Source: Campylobacteraceae bacterium
GTDB lineage: Bacteria; Campylobacterota; Campylobacteria; Campylobacterales; Sulfurovaceae
Direction: 5' to 3'
Assembly (NCBI GenBank): GCA_027063105.1
Contig: JAMOSL010000111.1
Span: 1 to 9,613, forward strand
Length of the DNA: 9,613 nucleotides
Shown: positions 1 to 6,296 of the stretch, one piece after another
Layout of the letters: every line of letters begins with the position of its first letter
Numbering within the stretch: the stretch's first letter is position 1
Program-made: the position numbers and the translations under genes
The notes under the pieces: generated by a model
The model's database searches: none
Told to the model about the DNA's origin: nothing
What the model saw: only the letters and a program-made list of their open reading frames with translations

Positions 1-1077
1 ACTAGGAAATGCTCCAATCTCTCCATACGCAAAAAATCCAACCATAGGACAACCAGAAGCATTATATGCAACCTCTATCTCTTGATTAGTTAATGCACCT
101 AAGACTTGCTTTCGAGAACAACAAGGGAATACCAAAGATATCTCTGGACTAAAACCACCAGCTTCTTTTTTAGCTTTTCTAATACTTCTATCAACATGGG
201 CTATAATCTCTTTTCCCTCTGGAGCAGATATTCTAACTCTTGATTTTTCTTCAACATGTCCTGCAAAAATAAGAGAACCATCCTCGTCATTAATATCTAA
301 AACTGCACGAAAGACAACCTGTCCGTTACGCATTTTAACCTCTAGTGGATACTCTATACCTGTTTGTGGCATATCAATACTATCTACAAGTAAATATCTT
401 TTATAAAAATCAATTGCAGGATTATTATCTATTTCGTAGACTATATTTTTAGTTGCTTTTGTTACAATTTTCTCTTTTCCAATACCAACCCAACCAAAAG
501 CTCTTGAACCAACAATATCTATTTTACTGTTATCTAATGCTAATGCAACAACACCATGACTACTAAAATTTTGTCCCGAAAATACAAATGTATCCTTTAG
601 GATTAAATCATCTCCAGCAGAACCACCAAATGCGTATACAATACCTGTAGATAATATTCCTTGTACATAAGCATCATTATCAAATGCCAATCCAGAGGTT
701 ACTGTAATTATAGTAGTATTATTAAATCGTTCTCTTGACCAAGCACCAATAGTTGAACCAACACCATAATAGTCATCACCATCTACGGACAGAAGTTTTA
801 ATGCCATAGAATTTGGATTTATATCCACAAGCATACATACCATGCTCTCTTCTTTCTCATTAACTCCAAACTCTTCATCAGCAAATACCTCACCAACCGT
901 TGTTGAACCAAAAATTAAAAATGGATACTTATTTAATTCTGCAATTAGTTTTCGTATATCATAAGCTACTGATATATATAAAAATGCTAATGACGGATTA
1001 AAGCCATCCTCTATCTTCTCATCAATCTCTTCAATTAAATCTTCTATTGAATATGCATTAATTAATGTACTTTTCAT
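1..1077 (-). CDS. FIST-domain sensory protein (partial, C-terminus outside window)
   Basis: The minus-strand frame is open from ATG at 1077 to the window edge, giving 359 residues with no stop. I read it as a FIST protein: a FIST N-type region at about residues 30-215, including FGGSAGDDL at 150-158, followed by a FIST C-type region that ends in the family-like block LVFPCCSR (315-322) and GFFAYGEIG (347-355). FIST domains are proposed intracellular sensors of small ligands such as amino acids, often coupled to signalling modules. No signal peptide or membrane segment is visible, so it is probably cytoplasmic. The start is supported by AAAAGGAC 8 nt upstream of ATG and by a promoter at 1109-1127. 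It is probably transcribed apart from the trmL operon. Only the last tens of residues are missing if it is a bare FIST protein; a fused kinase, GGDEF or other output domain beyond the edge cannot be excluded. The family call is fairly sure; the ligand is unknown. Confidence 0.8.
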   Translation of the reverse strand, partial: MKSTLINAYSIEDLIEEIDEKIEDGFNPSLAFLYISVAYDIRKLIAELNKYPFLIFGSTTVGEVFADEEFGVNEKEESMVCMLVDINPNSMALKLLSVDGDDYYGVGSTIGAWSRERFNNTTIITVTSGLAFDNDAYVQGILSTGIVYAFGGSAGDDLILKDTFVFSGQNFSSHGVVALALDNSKIDIVGSRAFGWVGIGKEKIVTKATKNIVYEIDNNPAIDFYKRYLLVDSIDMPQTGIEYPLEVKMRNGQVVFRAVLDINDEDGSLIFAGHVEEKSRVRISAPEGKEIIAHVDRSIRKAKKEAGGFSPEISLVFPCCSRKQVLGALTNQEIEVAYNASGCPMVGFFAYGEIGAFPS

Positions 1078-1102
1078 AAATTTAGTCCTTTTACTTATTG
1101 AT

Positions 1103-1152
1103 TATGTTATTATAAAAAATTATACCATACTTTTCAATATTTTAATAACATA
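1103..1152. repeat. Exact 10-bp inverted repeat around the FIST promoter
   Basis: TATGTTATTA (1103-1112) and TAATAACATA (1143-1152) are exact reverse complements separated by 30 bp. The arm centres are 40 bp apart, close to four helical turns, so both could face the same side of the DNA. The downstream arm overlaps the proximal -10 box (1109-1114) and the upstream arm sits near the -35 position of the distal box. This looks like a paired operator, but the region is very AT-rich and a chance origin is possible. A 30-nt loop and the absence of a T-run argue against a terminator. Confidence 0.4.
1109..1127 (-). promoter_or_regulatory. Promoter of the FIST gene (two TATAAT boxes, one extended)
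   Basis: On the minus strand TGG-TATAAT (1127 to 1119) is an exact extended -10 element, and a second exact TATAAT lies 10 bp downstream (1114 to 1109). No TTGACA-like -35 is present at the expected distance, which suits sigma70 promoters of Campylobacterota. The start codon is about 42 nt below the upstream box. Which box is used cannot be told from sequence. Confidence 0.55.
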
Positions 1153-1169
1153 TTAAAAATTAACTCGTT

Positions 1170-1319
1170 TTATGTTTTATCTTTTTCATACTCATCTAAC
1201 ATATCCATTCTTTGTCCTTTATCATTAAATTTATTTCGATAATAATTTCTAATAATAATAAAAGTTATAAGTGCAAATAAGATAGCAGATATTATATAGA
1301 TAATATCACCTATTGACAT
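1170..1319 (-). CDS. Small single-pass membrane protein, 49 aa, unknown function
   Basis: An ORF runs from ATG at 1319 to TAA at 1170-1172 and overlaps the last 10 nt of trmL. A strong GAGGAG lies just upstream of the ATG inside the trmL end, so translation is probably coupled. The protein opens with a few polar residues, then one hydrophobic helix at about residues 5-23 (rich in I, L, A, F), then a basic cluster RNYYRNK (24-30) and a mixed, mostly acidic tail ending LDEYEKDKT. The positive-inside rule puts the C-terminal tail in the cytoplasm and the short N-terminus outside. I recognise no family. It is the last gene of the leuD-leuB-purU-trmL operon. The combination of overlap, good ribosome binding site and a clean helix-plus-tail pattern makes it a convincing gene, but its role is unknown. 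Confidence 0.7.
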   Translation of the reverse strand: MSIGDIIYIISAILFALITFIIIRNYYRNKFNDKGQRMDMLDEYEKDKT

Positions 1320-1813
1320 TCTGACTCCTCTAGTTTATTTGTTATAGAGATTTTCTCAAATCCATCATAATTTTGGCGAAGTGCTTCATAGGTTACAACT
1401 CCCACACTAACTCCTAAATTAAGACTTCTTCCAGCTTCACCCATTGGAATAGTTATACATCTATCTGGATTATCTAAAAGAACTTTCTCATCTATACCCT
1501 TTGTCTCCGAACCAAATAATATATAATCACCTCTATTAAATGATGCATTAAAATATATTTTATCAGTTTTTGTTGTTGCTAAATGAGTGTTATTATCTAT
1601 TGGGTGTTCAGCTAAAAAACTATCTAAATCTTCCCAAACAACAAGATCTAACTTATCCCAATAGTCTAACCCTGCTCTCTTAACTGCTTTATCATCAATA
1701 TCAAAACCTAATGGCTTAATTAAATGTAAAGTAGCATCAAGATTAACACATAATCTACCAATAGTTCCTGTGTTAGGTGGTATCTGTGGATTTACTAATA
1801 CTATATTAAACAT
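1310..1813 (-). CDS. trmL: tRNA (cytidine/uridine-34-2'-O)-methyltransferase TrmL
   Basis: This 167-residue SPOUT-class enzyme should transfer a methyl group from S-adenosylmethionine to the 2'-OH of the wobble nucleotide; in E. coli TrmL acts on the two tRNA-Leu species with C or modified U at position 34. Visible family motifs are NPQIPPNTG (8-16), the FGSETKGI loop (100-107), IPM (122-124) and RSLNLGVSVGVVTYEALRQ (129-147). The last three build the trefoil knot that binds the cofactor. Length matches the minimal TrmL/YibK family, which has no extra RNA-binding domain. AGGA overlapping the purU stop lies 10 nt upstream of ATG. It is 12 nt after purU and its 3' end overlaps the 49-residue membrane gene. 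The assignment to TrmL rather than another SPOUT enzyme is confident because of the short length and the N-terminal NPxIPxNTG. Confidence 0.92.
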   Translation of the reverse strand: MFNIVLVNPQIPPNTGTIGRLCVNLDATLHLIKPLGFDIDDKAVKRAGLDYWDKLDLVVWEDLDSFLAEHPIDNNTHLATTKTDKIYFNASFNRGDYILFGSETKGIDEKVLLDNPDRCITIPMGEAGRSLNLGVSVGVVTYEALRQNYDGFEKISITNKLEESECQ

Positions 1814-1825
1814 AATGTTATCATC

Positions 1826-2662
1826 CTAAAATACAACCGTTTTATTTCCATGGATAAAGACACGGTCATCAAGTACAAAAGATAATGCTCTTGATAAAAC
1901 TATCTTTTCAACATCTCTTCCAGCTTTTTGCATATCTGTCCATTCAAAACGATGATTAACTGATATTACATCTTGATATATAATAGGACCTTCATCTAAA
2001 TCATTAGTAACAAAATGAGCAGTAGCACCTATAATTTTAACCCCTCTTTTATATGCTTGTTTATATGGATTTGCTCCTATAAATGCAGGTAAAAAAGAAT
2101 GATGAATATTTATAATTCTCTTTTTGTAATTTGAAACAAACTTAGAACTAAGAATACGCATATATTTAGCTAAAACTATATAATCAAAATTAAAATCATT
2201 AAGCTTTTCCATAATAATATCTTCATGTTCTTCTCGTTCTAAATTATCTGCTGAAATATGTATAAATGGAATATCAAACTTACTAGTAAGTTCCTCTAAA
2301 TCCTTATGATTAGCTATAACTGCCAAAATATTAGCATCTAATTCATTAGAACTCCACCGAATAAGAAGGTCTCCCAAACAATGAGATTCTTTTGTTGCCA
2401 TAATAATAATATCTTTATCTTTTGGCTCAATTATTTTAATAATAGAATTCTCTGGAACAACTTCTATTAAAGCGTTTTGTAGCTCATCATAAGAAAAATC
2501 TCCAGAAACAACAGTACGCATAAAAAATCTATTGGTCTCTTTATCTACAAATTCACGGTTATTATCAATATTTAACCCTCTATCATAAAAGACTTTAGAG
2601 ATTAGATAAACTAATCCCTTTGCATCTTCGCAGTCAATTAATACCCTCGCTTTTTGTGACAT
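1826..2662 (-). CDS. purU: Formyltetrahydrofolate deformylase PurU
   Basis: The 278-residue protein hydrolyses 10-formyltetrahydrofolate to tetrahydrofolate and formate. This balances the one-carbon pool and, where PurT exists, supplies formate for purine synthesis. An N-terminal ACT domain (about residues 4-80) is followed by a formyltransferase-like hydrolase domain (85-278). The catalytic Asn-His-Asp set is visible: N185 and H187 in INIHHSFLPAF, and D223 in NDLDEGPII. RGVKIIGATAHFV (206-218) is also typical. The ACT domain plus the HHSFLPAF form separates PurU from PurN glycinamide formyltransferase. In E. coli PurU is activated by methionine and inhibited by glycine; the ACT domain suggests similar control, but this is inference. 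It lies 11 nt after leuB with a weak GAGA ribosome site, and 12 nt before trmL. Full length with no odd residues seen. Confidence 0.95.
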   Translation of the reverse strand: MSQKARVLIDCEDAKGLVYLISKVFYDRGLNIDNNREFVDKETNRFFMRTVVSGDFSYDELQNALIEVVPENSIIKIIEPKDKDIIIMATKESHCLGDLLIRWSSNELDANILAVIANHKDLEELTSKFDIPFIHISADNLEREEHEDIIMEKLNDFNFDYIVLAKYMRILSSKFVSNYKKRIINIHHSFLPAFIGANPYKQAYKRGVKIIGATAHFVTNDLDEGPIIYQDVISVNHRFEWTDMQKAGRDVEKIVLSRALSFVLDDRVFIHGNKTVVF

Positions 2663-2673
2663 AATATTCTCAA

Positions 2674-3750
2674 TTACTTAGAAGAATAATCAGCGATAAT
2701 ATCGCCCATTTGAGAACAAGAGACTATCTCTTTAGCATCAAAATCACCTAAATCACCTGTTCTATATCCATCTTGAAGAGCCTTTTTAATTGCATCATCG
2801 ATTTTATCAGATGCACCATTCTCTTCTAATGCATATCTTAACATCATACTAGCACTTGATATAGTTGCTAAAGGATTTGCAATACCTTGACCAGCAATAT
2901 CTGGAGCTGAACCATGAATTGGTTCAAATAATCCAACACCTCTACCTGTACTAGCACTTGGAAGTAATCCAATAGAACCACTAAGCATACTTGCAGCATC
3001 AGATAATATATCTCCAAATATATTTCCAGTCAAAATAACATCAAACTGTTTTGGACTTCTAATTAATTGCATAGCTGCATTATCTACATACATATGAGTT
3101 AACTCTACTTCTGGGTAATTTAATGACATTTTTTCAACTATCTCACGCCAAAATTGACTAACTTCCAAAACATTTGCTTTATCAACAGAACATATTCTTT
3201 TCTCTCTCTTCATAGCAATTTCAAAAGCAACTTTTGCAATTCTTTCTACCTCACCTCTTGAATAAACCATAGTATTGAATGCCATATTTTCATTTAATTC
3301 TCTTGGTTCACCAAAATATATACCACCAGTTAATTCTCGTACAACCATAATATCAACACCCTTAATAACAGATGCTTTTAATGTAGAAGCATTAACAAGT
3401 TCGTCATATACTGTGGCAGGTCTTAGATTAGCAAATGTACCCATCTCTTTTCTCAATCCTAAAAGTCCAGTTTCTGGTCTCAAATGTCTCTCTAAATTAT
3501 CCCATTTAGGTCCACCAATAGCACCAAAAAGTACAGCATCACAAGTTTTAACACCTTTAATTGTTTCATCAGGAAGAGGAACACCTGTTGCATCAATAGC
3601 ACTACCACCTAATAAAAACTCTTCATACTTAAGATTAAAACCTTGTGCAACAGATACAGCATCAAGAACCTTTATAGCCTCATCAATAATTTCTGGACCA
3701 ATACCATCACCCTTAATAACCCCAATTCTATAGCTTTTACTCATACCCAT
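2674..3750 (-). CDS. leuB: 3-isopropylmalate dehydrogenase LeuB
   Basis: LeuB oxidises and decarboxylates 3-isopropylmalate with NAD+ to 2-oxoisocaproate, the third step of leucine synthesis; it is a cytoplasmic, metal-dependent dimer. With the chosen start the protein has 358 residues, the usual length. Family features are KGDGIGPEII near the N-terminus, LFGAIGGPKWD, the substrate-binding arginines in RPETGLLGLRKEM and NLRP, VRELTGGIYFGEPRE, the catalytic lysine in SVDKANVLEVSQFWRE, the metal-binding aspartates in YVDNAAMQ and NIFGDILSDAASML, and the NAD+ loop HGSAPDIAGQGIANP. The frame is open upstream to another ATG at 3795, but that would add 15 residues inside leuD and has no family counterpart. 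AAGGA at 3758-3762 is 7 nt from ATG 3750, and ATG 3744 would be 13 nt away, so 3750 is preferred. It follows leuD with a 4-nt gap. Confidence 0.96.
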   Translation of the reverse strand: MGMSKSYRIGVIKGDGIGPEIIDEAIKVLDAVSVAQGFNLKYEEFLLGGSAIDATGVPLPDETIKGVKTCDAVLFGAIGGPKWDNLERHLRPETGLLGLRKEMGTFANLRPATVYDELVNASTLKASVIKGVDIMVVRELTGGIYFGEPRELNENMAFNTMVYSRGEVERIAKVAFEIAMKREKRICSVDKANVLEVSQFWREIVEKMSLNYPEVELTHMYVDNAAMQLIRSPKQFDVILTGNIFGDILSDAASMLSGSIGLLPSASTGRGVGLFEPIHGSAPDIAGQGIANPLATISSASMMLRYALEENGASDKIDDAIKKALQDGYRTGDLGDFDAKEIVSCSQMGDIIADYSSK

Positions 3751-3754
3751 AATA

Positions 3755-4255
3755 TCATCCTTGATTTTTTTGACTAGCAATTTCATTTTTAGCAAATTGT
3801 ATTAATCCACCAGCATCTACTAACTCCTGCATAAATTCTGGAATAGCAGTAAATTTATAAGTTTTCGATTGTGAAATATTAATAACCTCTCCAGCATCCA
3901 TATCAACTCGAACTACATCTCCCTCTTTTATCTCTGAAGCCTCTTGTAATTCAAAAATTGGTAATCCCATATTAAACGAATTTCTATAAAAGATTCTTGC
4001 AAAAGTCGGTGCAATAATAGCACTAATCCCTGCTGCTTTAAGTGCGATAGGAGCATGTTCACGACTACTACCACAACCAAAATTCTCACCAGCAACAATA
4101 ATGTCACCCTCATTCATTTTAGATACAAAATCTGGGTCTGCATCCTCCATTATATATTTAGCCAAATGACTAGGTTCACTACTGTTTAAATAACGAGCTG
4201 CGATAATTAAATCTGTATCGATATTCTCTCCAAATTTCCAAACTTTACCTTGCAA
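3755..4255 (-). CDS. leuD: 3-isopropylmalate dehydratase small subunit LeuD (TTG start)
   Basis: LeuD is the swivelling small subunit of isopropylmalate isomerase, which interconverts 2- and 3-isopropylmalate. The [4Fe-4S] large subunit LeuC is not in the window and must be encoded elsewhere. The 166-residue form is the short type found in many anaerobes and Campylobacterota. Motifs are WKFGENIDTDLIIAARYL (6-23), the substrate loop GENFGCGSSREHAP (56-69) and FARIFYRNSFNMGLPI (85-100). The first codon is TTG at 4255. No in-frame ATG or GTG exists upstream, AAAGGA lies 7 nt before it, and the protein begins exactly where homologues begin (xGKVWKFG), so TTG is well supported. It heads the minus-strand operon; its last codons contain the leuB ribosome site. 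The promoter and a small palindrome lie upstream. LeuD rather than aconitase family is supported by the size and by leuB next door. Confidence 0.94.
   Translation of the reverse strand: MQGKVWKFGENIDTDLIIAARYLNSSEPSHLAKYIMEDADPDFVSKMNEGDIIVAGENFGCGSSREHAPIALKAAGISAIIAPTFARIFYRNSFNMGLPIFELQEASEIKEGDVVRVDMDAGEVINISQSKTYKFTAIPEFMQELVDAGGLIQFAKNEIASQKNQG
3758..3762 (-). promoter_or_regulatory. Ribosome binding site fixing the leuB start
   Basis: AAGGA on the minus strand lies within the last codons of leuD, 7 nt before ATG 3750. It decides the leuB start against ATG 3795 (upstream of it) and ATG 3744 (13 nt away), and implies coupled translation of leuD and leuB. Confidence 0.75.
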
Positions 4256-4262
4256 AGTATGT

Positions 4263-4268
4263 TCCTTT
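4263..4268 (-). promoter_or_regulatory. Ribosome binding site supporting the TTG start of leuD
   Basis: AAAGGA on the minus strand is 7 nt before TTG 4255, an ideal distance. The weak start codon may lower LeuD output relative to LeuB, but that is inference. Confidence 0.7.
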
Positions 4269-4271
4269 CTT

Positions 4272-4282
4272 GGGTTAAACCC
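4272..4282. repeat. Short GGGTT-A-AACCC palindrome in the leuD leader
   Basis: An exact 5-bp inverted repeat around one central base stands out as the only GC-rich patch in this AT-rich spacer. It lies between the predicted leuD promoter and its ribosome binding site, in the transcribed leader. It could be a short hairpin or an operator half of a larger site; no regulator can be named from it. Confidence 0.35.
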
Positions 4283-4299
4283 TAATGATTATTTTTGTT

Positions 4300-4328
4300 A
4301 TTTTAGCAAAAAAGTCCAAAATAAACAA
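4300..4328 (-). promoter_or_regulatory. Predicted promoter of the leuD-leuB-purU-trmL operon
   Basis: On the minus strand TTGTTT (4328 to 4323) is followed after 17 bp by TAAAAT (4305 to 4300), with TGC directly before the hexamer giving an extended -10. The predicted transcript start is near 4293, leaving a leader of about 37 nt before TTG 4255. A second TATAAT exists on this strand at 4346-4341 and could be an additional upstream promoter. Confidence 0.5.
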
Positions 4329-4366
4329 ATACTCTTTATAATTATATATAAAAAACAATAAAACTA

Positions 4367-4380
4367 ATACTTAAAAGTAT
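4367..4380. repeat. ATACTT-AA-AAGTAT palindrome near the rpoD -35 position
   Basis: An exact 6-bp inverted repeat with a 2-bp centre ends 20 bp before the rpoD -10 box, so it touches the place a -35 would occupy. It may be an operator of rpoD. Its half-site ATACT/AGTAT also occurs in the argG promoter palindrome (9347-9370), though with different spacing. Confidence 0.3.
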
Positions 4381-4400
4381 AGTTATTTAGAATATTTGGA

Positions 4401-4406
4401 TATAAT
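4401..4406 (+). promoter_or_regulatory. Predicted rpoD promoter -10 box
   Basis: An exact TATAAT lies 47 bp before the rpoD ATG, giving a leader of roughly 40 nt. No -35 hexamer is recognisable, as expected for vegetative promoters of this phylum. Another plus-strand TATAAT at 4337-4342 may be a distal promoter. Confidence 0.5.
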
Positions 4407-4452
4407 ATATAAGATTAACCAACTAGAAATAGTATATAAGGGTGGCTTAGCT

Positions 4453-6294
4453 ATGGCAATAAAAGAGACAATGAAGAGAGTAGAAGAACTTTTTAAGACA
4501 GCAAAAAAAGGTGACGCAGTTACTTTTGAGAATATTGCAAAAGAATTTAATAAACAGGTAAGCCTTGCTCAAGCAAAAAAAATATCTCAAGTATCATTAT
4601 CTAATAATATTAATATGGTATCTGCTTCAGAATATGCAAAATTACTTACAGCAAAAGAGAAAAAAAGAAGAGAAGCTGCTAGAAAAAAGTTTACAGATAA
4701 TAGTAATGAAGATGAGTTTGACTTTACTAAAGAAAAAGAGTTATTAGAGTGGAGTCGGAGTGATAGTCCTGTTAGAATGTACCTTAGAGAAATGGGTAAA
4801 ATACCTTTACTTACAAAAGAGGAAGAGATACATCTGAGTAAACAGATAGAGAGTGGAGAAGATGTTATTATTGATGCAATATGCTCTGTTCCTTATCTAA
4901 TTGATTATATTATCAACTATAGAGAACCTCTCTTAAATAGAGAAAGAAGAGTTAAAGAGCTATTTAAAAGTTTTGAAGATATAGTAGATGATAGTGTAGA
5001 TGATGCTAAAGAAAGTAATAAGGAGAAAGCTCCTCCGAAAGATAATAAAAGAGTAAAGCAAGTTGTAGATAGCTTTAAACTATTAGAAAAATCTAAAAAA
5101 GAGTGGATGAAAGAGCGAGATGACCTTAAAAGAGCTGAAGATAGTAAAGAAGATAAAATAAAAATTATTCATGAAAGATTAAAAGTTGCGTACAAGAAAG
5201 AACAATTAAAAGATTCTCTTTTGGAACTGGGACCAACAAGCAAACTAATCAATGAGCTTGTTAAAGCTATGGAGACTGCTTTAAGAAGTGATGACTCTTT
5301 CGATAAAGAGCTTAAAAGATTAGAGTATAAACTACCTCTTTTTAATGATTTCCTAAAAGATAATCATTATAAAATATTAAATAACATTATTAATATGAAT
5401 AAAGAAGAAATATCTAATTCTGTTCCAGAAACTACAATGGTTAGCACTTATGTTGAAATTAAAAAACTTTTTGAAACTAGAGAAGCAAGTAAAAATAGTT
5501 TTAACCTTGACCCTAAAAAACTTGAAGATATTCTAAATCAAATTAGACAAGGTAAAAAGAAAAGTGAAAAAGCTAAAACTAGAATGGCAAAGTCTAACCT
5601 TAGATTGGTTGTTTCAATAGCAAAAAGATATACAAATCGTGGACTACCTTTCTTAGATTTAATTCAAGAGGGAAATATTGGGTTAATGAAAGCCGTTGAT
5701 AAATTTGAATATCAAAAAGGTTATAAATTCTCAACTTATGCTACTTGGTGGATTAGACAAGCAATTAGCCGAGCAATTGCTGATCAAGCGAGAACAATTA
5801 GAATACCAATTCATATGATTGAGACTATTAATAGAATCAATAAAATTATGAGAAAATATCTTCAAGAGACTGGTAAAGAGCCTGATTTAGATACTATTGC
5901 AAGAGAAGTTGGACTATCTATTGATAAAGTGAAGAATGTTATTAAAATAACAAAAGAGCCTGTGAGTCTTGAAACTCCTGTCGGAGATGAAGATGATGGA
6001 AGATTCGGAGATTTTATTGAAGATAAAACAACTCTAAGTCCAACAGACAGTGTACTAAAAGATGACCTTAATAATCAAATTGATGAGGTTTTAGACCAAT
6101 TAAATGAACGAGAAAAAGCTGTTGTTAGAATGCGTTTTGGACTTCTTAGTGATGAAAGCGATAGAACTCTTGAAGAGATAGGTAAAGCGTTAAATGTAAC
6201 CAGAGAGAGAGTCAGACAAATTGAATCATCAGCTATTAAAAAGCTGAAACATCCTAAAGTTGGAAGAAAACTAAAAAATTATATTGAGGAGTAA
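4453..6294 (+). CDS. rpoD: Primary RNA polymerase sigma factor RpoD (sigma70)
   Basis: This 613-residue protein directs core RNA polymerase to housekeeping promoters. A short region 1.1-like N-terminus (about 1-80) is followed by region 1.2 (about 103-140, DSPVRMYLREMGKIPLL). A lysine- and acid-rich non-conserved region reaches to about 370. Region 2 (about 373-447) includes NLRLVVSIAKRYTNRGLPF, DLIQEGNIGLMKAVDKFEY and the aromatic -10-melting motif YKFSTYATWWIRQAI. Region 3 covers about 457-530, and region 4 (548-613) has the helix-turn-helix TLEEIGKALNVTRERVRQIE at 572-591. The -35 reader is therefore intact although promoters here lack clear -35 boxes. ATG 4453 is chosen because GGTGG/AAGGG lies 7-10 nt upstream; the in-frame TTG at 4396 sits on the promoter itself. 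It is divergent from leuD and followed after 2 nt by the CinA-like gene. The identity is certain. Confidence 0.98.
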   Translation: MAIKETMKRVEELFKTAKKGDAVTFENIAKEFNKQVSLAQAKKISQVSLSNNINMVSASEYAKLLTAKEKKRREAARKKFTDNSNEDEFDFTKEKELLEWSRSDSPVRMYLREMGKIPLLTKEEEIHLSKQIESGEDVIIDAICSVPYLIDYIINYREPLLNRERRVKELFKSFEDIVDDSVDDAKESNKEKAPPKDNKRVKQVVDSFKLLEKSKKEWMKERDDLKRAEDSKEDKIKIIHERLKVAYKKEQLKDSLLELGPTSKLINELVKAMETALRSDDSFDKELKRLEYKLPLFNDFLKDNHYKILNNIINMNKEEISNSVPETTMVSTYVEIKKLFETREASKNSFNLDPKKLEDILNQIRQGKKKSEKAKTRMAKSNLRLVVSIAKRYTNRGLPFLDLIQEGNIGLMKAVDKFEYQKGYKFSTYATWWIRQAISRAIADQARTIRIPIHMIETINRINKIMRKYLQETGKEPDLDTIAREVGLSIDKVKNVIKITKEPVSLETPVGDEDDGRFGDFIEDKTTLSPTDSVLKDDLNNQIDEVLDQLNEREKAVVRMRFGLLSDESDRTLEEIGKALNVTRERVRQIESSAIKKLKHPKVGRKLKNYIEE

Positions 6295-6296
6295 GT

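Noticed and set aside
3275..3733. 152-codon open frame on the plus strand opposite leuB
   Set aside because: It lies wholly antisense to a well conserved enzyme, has a low-complexity Ser/Pro-rich product with no family features, and no ribosome site or promoter was seen.
3751..3795. Upstream ATG start adding 15 residues to LeuB
   Set aside because: The extension lies inside leuD, is lysine-rich and unlike any LeuB N-terminus; the ribosome site points to 3750.
3928..4113. 61-codon frame on the minus strand within leuD
   Set aside because: It is an out-of-frame shadow of leuD; the product is a run of Leu and Val produced by reading conserved codons in another frame.
4396..4452. Upstream TTG start that would add 19 residues to RpoD
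   Set aside because: The TTG sits next to the TATAAT box and would be upstream of the predicted transcript start; ATG 4453 has a proper ribosome site.
4256..4452. Riboswitch, T-box or leucine attenuator peptide in the leuD leader
   Set aside because: The leader from the predicted start is under 40 nt and has no leucine-codon run, terminator pair or known riboswitch core.
4565..4747. 60-codon frame inside rpoD
   Set aside because: Out-of-frame shadow of the lysine-rich N-terminal part of rpoD, with no start signal of its own.
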